From an uncultured Candidatus Melainabacteria bacterium (GTDB lineage Bacteria > Cyanobacteriota > Vampirovibrionia > Gastranaerophilales > Gastranaerophilaceae), in NCBI GenBank assembly GCA_937891325.1, contig CALAFU010000228.1, forward strand, positions 1 through 5,184: 5,184 nt of DNA, given 5' to 3'. Made by a program: the position numbers and the translations under genes. Shown piece by piece: positions 1 to 5,184 of this stretch. The notes beneath the pieces are model-generated. The model was not told where the DNA came from and searched no databases. It saw only the letters and a program-made list of their open reading frames with translations. The first letter of the stretch is position 1; the number at the start of each line of letters is the position of its first letter.

Positions 1-1162
1 CAGCGGCATCATCAGTTTTATCATAACTTTCAATAATGTCTGTTGCTGATGATAATGAAACTTGTGAACCATCTTTCGTTAGTGCTAAGTAACCGCTCAA
101 TAAACCTTGAATTAAGAATTGAGAGTTTTTCAATTGGTTATAAAATTCAATTTGCTCCGCAGAAGCACCACTAGCAGAATTTACAGCACTCACATAATTA
201 TCGTACGCAGTCCATTCTGCTCGAGCTTGAGCAACTTCTTTTTGCCAATTATCATAAGCTGTTTGTTGCTCTGCGGTCCAACCTGTTGAAGAATTTGTAT
301 TTGAAGTGTTACTTTCTTTTGTTACAGTAATTGTTACTGCATTGTATGCATCTTTGCTACTAAACATTGCATTCGTACAGACTGTACAATGACGATTTAT
401 TGCCTTATATGTATTCATACCAGAATCGTAAGTGCTCTTTGGTGTACTACGTTCTTCACTAATATATTGAGTTGTGTTAGCTTTTCTTGTAGCTAATTTT
501 TGAGCCAACTCAGTTTTACCTGCTTTATTCAATTGAGCAATTGCATTATCAAATGCAGGAATAACCTTTGAAGTCCACAACGCTTTCTTTTGTTTAATAC
601 TTTCCCAATAATCTGTTGTCGTAACACCAGCTGCTTTTTTTTCTGCTGTTGTCATACCTGCAGTATCCACTGATTTTCCACTGTCAGTTTTCCAATAATT
701 TATACTGCTAACTTCATTAATTGCAGCATATACGTAATCGAAAATCCCCATTGTTTCTGTTGTAGTATTATTGTTTGAAACTCCACTAGCAGCTGTAGTT
801 CCATTTGTTACTTGAGTTTGTTCTAAAATTGCAGGTTTTTCAATTTCTTCAGGACGAGGACAAGTTGGTTTTGCAACAACAGTGCCTGAATAAACACCAC
901 TACTTGGTGTCAAATCATCAGAAGACCTCATTACTGAATAACCCTGAGCTGACAACGTAGAATAATTCATCGGAATTTCTTCATTGCCGTTTGAAATTGT
1001 TAATGTTTTATTATTTAAAGCATTTGTATATTTTTCTGATACACCTTCTTGATCGTTTGCTAAACGCATTTTGTCCATAGCAATACGTTGTTGTCTCAAT
1101 TCTACTGAAGACAAACGAGATGTGATTGTTAATAGTCTTGCTTGTGATGCTGCTAAACCCAT
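1..1162 (-). CDS. Unrecognised helical, Thr/Ser/Asn-rich protein, C-terminus cut by window edge
   Basis: An uninterrupted frame of 387 codons runs from an ATG at 1162 to the left edge with no stop, so the C-terminus lies outside. The next in-frame stop upstream is TAG at 1189-1187 and no other ATG or GTG lies between, so the start is well fixed. The protein begins MGLAASQARLLTITSR and continues to about residue 55 as a charged, probably helical stretch rich in Gln, Arg and Leu. There is no hydrophobic signal peptide or lipobox. Thr/Asn/Ser-rich linkers lie at about 115-137 and 280-295, and Trp/Tyr-containing helical segments at about 183-230 and 293-350. Cysteines are at 101, 259 and 262, the last two as HCTVC. 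It has its own promoter and follows a terminator, so it is a separate unit from mfd. From memory, similar N-termini occur in families of hypothetical proteins of gut Melainabacteria; I know no function. The helical N-terminus recalls structural or secreted appendage proteins, which is speculation. Confidence 0.86.
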   Translation of the reverse strand, partial: MGLAASQARLLTITSRLSSVELRQQRIAMDKMRLANDQEGVSEKYTNALNNKTLTISNGNEEIPMNYSTLSAQGYSVMRSSDDLTPSSGVYSGTVVAKPTCPRPEEIEKPAILEQTQVTNGTTAASGVSNNNTTTETMGIFDYVYAAINEVSSINYWKTDSGKSVDTAGMTTAEKKAAGVTTTDYWESIKQKKALWTSKVIPAFDNAIAQLNKAGKTELAQKLATRKANTTQYISEERSTPKSTYDSGMNTYKAINRHCTVCTNAMFSSKDAYNAVTITVTKESNTSNTNSSTGWTAEQQTAYDNWQKEVAQARAEWTAYDNYVSAVNSASGASAEQIEFYNQLKNSQFLIQGLLSGYLALTKDGSQVSLSSATDIIESYDKTDDAA

Positions 1163-1172
1163 ATTTACACAT

Positions 1173-1178
1173 TCCTTT
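1173..1178 (-). promoter_or_regulatory. Ribosome binding site of the leftmost gene
   Basis: On the minus strand AAAGGA is followed by ten bases and the ATG at 1162. An ATG overlapping the site (in AAGGAATG) is followed after one codon by TAA in its own frame, so it cannot be the start. This supports the MGLAASQ start. Confidence 0.7.
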
Positions 1179-1207
1179 ATTGCTACCTACATTCTCTATG
1201 TCGTCAC

Positions 1208-1236
1208 ATGTTAGCATAAACTTTAGGATATGTTAA
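1208..1236 (-). promoter_or_regulatory. Sigma70-like promoter with extended -10 for the leftmost gene
   Basis: On the minus strand a -35 element TTAACA (1236-1231; five of six consensus bases) is separated by 17 bases from a -10 element TAACAT (1213-1208; four of six). An extended -10 TG sits at 1216-1215, one base before the hexamer. It lies just after the terminator of the preceding operon and about 45 bases before the start codon, giving a predicted leader of roughly 40 bases. The weaker -10 is offset by the TG and the ideal spacing. It was identified by eye only, and AT-rich DNA gives chance matches. Confidence 0.6.
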
Positions 1237-1247
1237 GTTATTGTTAC

Positions 1248-1283
1248 ATAGAAAAGAGGTCACTTTCGTAACCTCTTTTCTAT
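1248..1283 (-). terminator. Intrinsic terminator of the mfd-foldase operon
   Basis: An inverted repeat pairs 1283-1268 with 1263-1248. Read as minus-strand RNA it forms a 16-pair stem closed by a C-G pair over a GAAA tetraloop (1267-1264). The GAGG/CCUC core is followed by UUUUCUAU, with matching A residues on the 5' side. One position is a U-G wobble in minus-strand RNA but a C-A mismatch in plus-strand RNA, which favours function on the minus strand. It begins 17 bases after the foldase stop codon, where a terminator is expected. The U run is inside the 3' arm rather than after it, so the shorter core hairpin is probably the active form. Confidence 0.85.
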
Positions 1284-1300
1284 CTTATGAAATAAATTTA

Positions 1301-2470
1301 TTATTTCTTTTCTGGAACTGCGACAGGTGTTGCAGAATGATTTGCTGCATCAACTTGTTCAGCTACGTCTGAATTTTGTTTAGCTTGTTGTTTTAATGCT
1401 GATTGAATGTCTGTTGGGTTATAGTCTTTGTTTACATATTCAATCTTAGCATTTTTCTTTAGGCTTTCGATGAATTTTTCTAATACATCTACTTTCTTTT
1501 GGTTTTCTAAGAACAAGATAATTTCAGGTTTAACCTTTTCGAATGAATCTTGACCAGCTGCTTTTCTATCAGTAACCATAATAATATGGTAACCATAAGA
1601 TGTTTTTACAATGCCACTGATTGTATTAGGTTTCATTGAAAATGCTGCATTTGAGAAAGCGTCTACCATTTCTTTTTTAGCGAAGAAACCTAAGTCTCCA
1701 CCCATTTTTGCTGATTCAACATCTTCTGATTTTTCTTTTGCTACTTTTGCAAATTGAGCTGGGTTCTTTTGAACTTCAGCTAAAACAGCTTGAGCAGTTT
1801 TTAATTTTTCAGCCATTTGTTTTTGAATCATATCGTTAATTTGAGCATCAGTTAAATCTGCATTTTTAGCATCTGCTTTAATTAATTCTTTCATTTCTTC
1901 AGGGTTAGCAGCAATCAAAATGTGAGATGCTCTAACCTTGTCTGGATATTTGAATTTGTCGATATTTTGATTGTAATATTTTTTAGCATCAGCATCTGTA
2001 ACTTTAACTTTTTCAATCATATCAACTAATTTTTTCATCTTAACTTCTTCTGTTAAGTCTCTTTTGAATTCAGCCAAAGTAACGCCATTTTGTTTCAAGA
2101 TTTCATTGAATTTAGCTTTTGAGCCAACTTTTTCAATCATATTTTGAAGTTCTTTGTCTGTATCAGCTTTAGTTACTGTAATGTGACGTTTTTCCATTTC
2201 TTCATTAACTAAAGAACGAATAATCAATTCACTTACAACTCTGTCTTTAATCATCAAGTACATAAAACTTTGTTTATCTACGTTTTTCTTGTTCAAGCCA
2301 AACATTTGTAAACCTGGGTTGTTAATAGTTTGGTTGAATAGTTTATCATAATCAGCTTGAGTAATAACCTTGTCGTTAACCTTTACAATTACGTCATTAT
2401 TTTTTAATGAGCAACCTGTAAACAATAAAGCTGAAAATAATAAAATCGCCAATAATTTAATTGATTTCAT
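1301..2470 (-). CDS. PrsA/SurA-like parvulin peptidyl-prolyl isomerase lipoprotein
   Basis: This 389-residue protein is an exported foldase that would catalyse cis-trans isomerisation of prolyl bonds and assist folding of secreted or envelope proteins. Residues 1-20 are a lipoprotein signal peptide: positively charged start, hydrophobic core, and lipobox LFTGC with Cys20 as the lipidated residue. Residues about 26-150 form a helical SurA-N-like chaperone region, opening with VIVKVNDKVITQADYD. The parvulin domain spans about 179-302: VRASHIL with His183, the MGGDLGFF motif at 256-263, and YGYHII with His295. Between the first strand and the FAKVAKEKSED helix there are about 54 residues, against about 19 in Bacillus PrsA as I recall it, so a helical insert is present. 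The tail, about 350-389, is polar, Gln/Ala-rich and probably disordered. The start is set by AAGGAG six bases upstream and by the signal peptide. It is translated from the same message as mfd. PrsA-like and SurA-like are both fair labels; lipidation favours PrsA. Confidence 0.94.
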   Translation of the reverse strand: MKSIKLLAILLFSALLFTGCSLKNNDVIVKVNDKVITQADYDKLFNQTINNPGLQMFGLNKKNVDKQSFMYLMIKDRVVSELIIRSLVNEEMEKRHITVTKADTDKELQNMIEKVGSKAKFNEILKQNGVTLAEFKRDLTEEVKMKKLVDMIEKVKVTDADAKKYYNQNIDKFKYPDKVRASHILIAANPEEMKELIKADAKNADLTDAQINDMIQKQMAEKLKTAQAVLAEVQKNPAQFAKVAKEKSEDVESAKMGGDLGFFAKKEMVDAFSNAAFSMKPNTISGIVKTSYGYHIIMVTDRKAAGQDSFEKVKPEIILFLENQKKVDVLEKFIESLKKNAKIEYVNKDYNPTDIQSALKQQAKQNSDVAEQVDAANHSATPVAVPEKK

Positions 2471-2476
2471 ATAATT

Positions 2477-2482
2477 CTCCTT
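2477..2482 (-). promoter_or_regulatory. Shine-Dalgarno of the foldase gene, overlapping the mfd stop region
   Basis: AAGGAG on the minus strand lies six bases before the ATG at 2470. Its first two bases are the last two of the second TAA in the tandem TAA TAA (2486-2481) that ends mfd. Ribosomes finishing mfd therefore arrive at this site, consistent with linked translation of the two genes. Confidence 0.85.
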
Positions 2483-2483
2483 A

Positions 2484-5184
2484 TTATTTGTCTTTATACT
2501 CGTAACAAATTTTATTAATATAATAAAACAAATCGGTCAAAATGTTAAATGTTTCATTAAAATTCATATACTTATTGTTAAGCAAGATAATTGAATTTCC
2601 CTCTGTGCAAGCCTTCGGCGCTACTGTAAACTTAATACTTTTTGTAATATTTGATGGCAATTTTGCGTTAATAATTCTCCATTCAGGCGCAGAATATGGA
2701 GTATAAATTCTTATACAATCTTGAGTTTCTCTTATTACTGATATTTTTGCTTCAGTTGCAGAAAGTCTTAATTTAATCAATTTAATCAAGGTTTCAACAG
2801 GTTCTGGAGATTTAGCAAATCTATCTTTCCATTCATCAACAATATAATCAAGTTCCGCTGTTGATTTTACATCAGCTAAACGTTTATATTCAATCATCTT
2901 TTGTTCGCTTGAGCCGACCCATTCATCAGGAATATACGCTGTTACATTAATATCAACAATTGTAGGAGTAACATTTTCAACTTTTTCACCTTGAATTTCG
3001 TGAATTGTATCTTCCAATAATTGGCAATAAGTATCAAAACCAACATTAATCATGTGTCCATGTTGTTTTGTGCCTAACAAGTTACCAACACCACGAATTT
3101 CAACGTCTCTTAATGCAATTTGATAACCACTACCAAGAGTTGTGAACTCCTTAATCGCTTTCAATCGTTTTGTAGCTTCTTCTGTTAAATTTTTATTATG
3201 CTTATAGAAACAATAGCAGTAGGCTTGCTTTTCACAACGTCCGACACGACCGCGTAATTGATACAATTGAGCCAAACCGAATTTATCCGCATCATGTATA
3301 ATTATAGTATTTGCATTAGGAATATCCAAACCTGACTCAATAATAGTTGTTGAAAGCAATACGTCATATTCGTAATTTGCAAAATCGACCATAACTTTTT
3401 CAAGTTCTGCCTCATTCATTTTGCCATGACCAACGCAAATTCTAGCATTCGGAACTATCTTTTGAAGATGTAGTTTAAATTCTTCAATAGTTTCAACTCG
3501 GTTATAAAGATAGAAAACTTGTCCTTCTCTATCCAATTCGTGAACAATAGCGTTTTTTATCGCTGTATCATTTTCTTCGCCAACAAAAGTTTTCACCGGA
3601 AGTCTATTTTTAGGCGGAGTATTAATTATAGACATATCTTTTATGCCTGATAAAGACATATAAAGAGTTCTTGGAATTGGAGTTGCTGACATTGAAATAA
3701 TATCAATATTTTCGCGTAACTGTTTCAATTTTTCTTTATGGCGTACACCAAATCTATGTTCCTCATCAATTACTAAAAGACCTAAATCCTTAAATTGAAC
3801 ACCGTCTTGAAGCAATCTATGCGTACCAATTACAACATCACATTCACCTAGAGCCATTCTCTTTAAAGTTTCTTTTTGCTCTTTTGCGCTTCTAAAACGA
3901 CACAACAAATCAACATTCATTGCAAAAGGCTTAAATCTTTCAGAAATAGTTTGATAATGTTGAAGAGCTAAAATAGTTGTAGGCACGATAACTGCGACTT
4001 GTTTACCTGAGGTTATAGCCTTAAAAATTGCACGCATTGCAACTTCGGTTTTGCCAAATCCAACATCACCGCAAATAAGCCTATCCATTGGATTTTCGGA
4101 TTCCATATCGCGTTTAACATCTTCAATTGCACGCATTTGGTCAGGAGTTTCAACGTATTCAAAGGCTTCTTCCATTTCAATTTGCCAATTTGAATCGGCA
4201 TCAAACCGAATACCCTTACGCATTTTACGCTTTGCATAAAGACGCAACAAATCATAGGCAATTGTTTCAACCGCTTTTTTAACCTTCTTTTTAGTATTTT
4301 CCCAATCGTTCCCCCCCATTCGCGATAACTTAGGTTTCACAGAGCCTGAACCTCTGTAACGACACAACAAGTTAATTTGCTCTGCTGGAATATGTAATTT
4401 ATCTTTTCCTGCGTATTCAATCGTTAAATAATCTTTTAACTGTCCGTCGATTTCTTGTTGTGAAAGTCCCTGATAAATACCAACCCCATGAATTGTATGA
4501 ACGACATACTCTCCGGCTTGAATATCGTTTATGCTTTCAATATATTCAGCCTTTTCCTTATAATAATTCTTTTTAGATGCTGTAATTTCTTTTGAACGTT
4601 TATTAAATAGTTCTCGGTCAGTTAGTAACAAGAATTTACACTCATCAGAAATTGTTCCAAAAGAAGTTAAACTTTCAAGAAAAGTACAGTCAAAAATATC
4701 ATTTTCAGCTAAAATTTCACGAACTCTTTCTGGATAATCCGTTGAAATTAAAACTTCAAATTTTTCATATTCTTTTATATATTTGGCAATTTCAGCAATA
4801 TTTGCATTGAAGTTTTTAACAGGTTGAGCATCAAATTCAATAACATCTTCAAATTCACTATCAATAAAGTTATTCATACCAATTTTAACAAACGGTGCCA
4901 CTGATTGAATAAATTCCTCATATAAAATATGATTTTTTTCTTTTAGTTCATAATTCAAGGCTAATTTTAAATTTTCAGCCTCTTGGTTCGTATAACCTTC
5001 GTCTAAAAATTGATATTTTGAGTAAATTTCGCTCGCTTCATCAAATATAATTATATAGTCTTTGAAATAATCTAAAATACTTACTAACTCATCATTAAAG
5101 TATGATTGATAAACCTCAATACCTTCAAAATAATTGTCCTCTTGAACCATATTTAAAAGTTCTTTTGGCATTTTAACTTTTTCA
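2484..5184 (-). CDS. mfd: Transcription-repair coupling factor Mfd, N-terminus cut by window edge
   Basis: Mfd is an ATP-driven DNA translocase that pushes stalled RNA polymerase off lesions and recruits UvrA for nucleotide excision repair. Numbering from the first Met in the window (5171), 895 residues are visible. Residues 1 to about 100 are the end of the UvrB-like module, followed by the D3 linker domain at about 110-195. The RNA polymerase-interacting domain is at about 212-300, with DYLTIEYAGKDKLHIPAEQ at 247-265. The motor shows Walker A GDVGFGKTE (368-376, Lys374), DEEHRFGV (469-476), SATPIPRTL (495-503), TTIIESGLDIP (608-618) and QLRGRVGR (638-645). The RecG-like TRG motif follows at 688-707, and the C-terminal D7 domain at about 735-895. 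Family members are near 1150 residues. By Walker A position relative to E. coli Mfd, about 260 are missing. The frame stays open upstream (codons for E K V K before the Met) and that Met has no Shine-Dalgarno, so it is internal and the gene continues beyond the window. All motor motifs are intact. Confidence 0.97.
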   Translation of the reverse strand, partial: EKVKMPKELLNMVQEDNYFEGIEVYQSYFNDELVSILDYFKDYIIIFDEASEIYSKYQFLDEGYTNQEAENLKLALNYELKEKNHILYEEFIQSVAPFVKIGMNNFIDSEFEDVIEFDAQPVKNFNANIAEIAKYIKEYEKFEVLISTDYPERVREILAENDIFDCTFLESLTSFGTISDECKFLLLTDRELFNKRSKEITASKKNYYKEKAEYIESINDIQAGEYVVHTIHGVGIYQGLSQQEIDGQLKDYLTIEYAGKDKLHIPAEQINLLCRYRGSGSVKPKLSRMGGNDWENTKKKVKKAVETIAYDLLRLYAKRKMRKGIRFDADSNWQIEMEEAFEYVETPDQMRAIEDVKRDMESENPMDRLICGDVGFGKTEVAMRAIFKAITSGKQVAVIVPTTILALQHYQTISERFKPFAMNVDLLCRFRSAKEQKETLKRMALGECDVVIGTHRLLQDGVQFKDLGLLVIDEEHRFGVRHKEKLKQLRENIDIISMSATPIPRTLYMSLSGIKDMSIINTPPKNRLPVKTFVGEENDTAIKNAIVHELDREGQVFYLYNRVETIEEFKLHLQKIVPNARICVGHGKMNEAELEKVMVDFANYEYDVLLSTTIIESGLDIPNANTIIIHDADKFGLAQLYQLRGRVGRCEKQAYCYCFYKHNKNLTEEATKRLKAIKEFTTLGSGYQIALRDVEIRGVGNLLGTKQHGHMINVGFDTYCQLLEDTIHEIQGEKVENVTPTIVDINVTAYIPDEWVGSSEQKMIEYKRLADVKSTAELDYIVDEWKDRFAKSPEPVETLIKLIKLRLSATEAKISVIRETQDCIRIYTPYSAPEWRIINAKLPSNITKSIKFTVAPKACTEGNSIILLNNKYMNFNETFNILTDLFYYINKICYEYKDK
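4311..4317. repeat. Seven-base G/C homopolymer inside mfd
   Basis: Seven C residues on the plus strand are seven G residues in the mfd coding strand, covering the last base of Met285 and two GGG glycine codons (Gly286-Gly287). The run lies between the RNA polymerase-interacting domain and the motor, in a segment that as I recall is commonly Leu-Gly-Gly or Leu-Gly-Ser followed by a Trp a few residues later; that Trp is present here (Trp290). The frame is intact on both sides. It stands out because the surrounding DNA is AT-rich. Confidence 0.8.

Noticed and set aside
375..387. Perfect palindrome GTACAG-A-CTGTAC, considered as an operator
   Set aside because: It lies deep inside a coding region and is explained by the codons of the HCTVC segment (two TGT Cys codons); no second copy was found near a promoter.
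377..391. Possible c-type haem site
   Set aside because: The order is His-Cys-x-x-Cys, not Cys-x-x-Cys-His, and the protein has no Sec signal.
1011..1217. 68-codon minus-strand frame starting in the intergenic region
   Set aside because: It overlaps the start of the 387-codon gene in another frame, has no ribosome binding site, and its ATG lies on the predicted promoter -10 region. Its product has no recognisable features.
4051..4239. 62-codon plus-strand frame inside mfd
   Set aside because: It is antisense to the conserved mfd motor with no promoter or ribosome binding site visible; a shadow frame.
4013..4270. 85-codon minus-strand frame inside mfd
   Set aside because: It lies wholly within the Walker A region of mfd in a shifted frame; it is a shadow of strongly conserved coding sequence.

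Overview
The window is AT-rich and reads entirely on the minus strand. Transcription order, from high to low coordinates, is: mfd (cut by the right edge), a parvulin-type foldase lipoprotein, a terminator plus a new promoter, and a large unrecognised protein gene (cut by the left edge). UGG codes for Trp and TAA/TAG for stop, so the standard bacterial code fits. The Shine-Dalgarno sites are clear. The N-terminus MGLAASQARLL of the leftmost protein resembles, from memory, a family of hypothetical proteins in gut Melainabacteria (Gastranaerophilales, non-photosynthetic Cyanobacteriota relatives). That lineage is my best guess for the host. A clostridial-type Firmicute is the main alternative, because mfd next to a PrsA-like PPIase is also familiar there. 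Assignment is by recall and could not be tested.

Region by region: (1) 5184-2484 holds the C-terminal three quarters of Mfd, the transcription-repair coupling ATPase. The frame stays open through the right edge, so the start lies outside. (2) 2470-1301 encodes a 389-residue lipoprotein with a SurA-like chaperone region and one parvulin (PpiC) domain. It starts 13 bases after the mfd stop, and its Shine-Dalgarno overlaps the second of two tandem mfd stop codons, so the two genes form an operon. (3) 1300-1163 is the only intergenic space: a strong GAAA-capped hairpin ends the mfd operon, and a sigma70-like promoter starts the next unit. (4) 1162-1 is an open frame of 387 codons running off the left edge. 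It encodes a helical, Thr/Ser/Asn-rich protein of unknown function without a classical signal peptide.

The mfd and foldase products act in different places (RNA polymerase at DNA lesions; folding of exported proteins at the cell envelope), so their linkage is probably organisational. No mobile element, CRISPR array, tRNA or rRNA was seen. The most interesting item is the leftmost gene. A seven-base G run inside mfd is a smaller curiosity.
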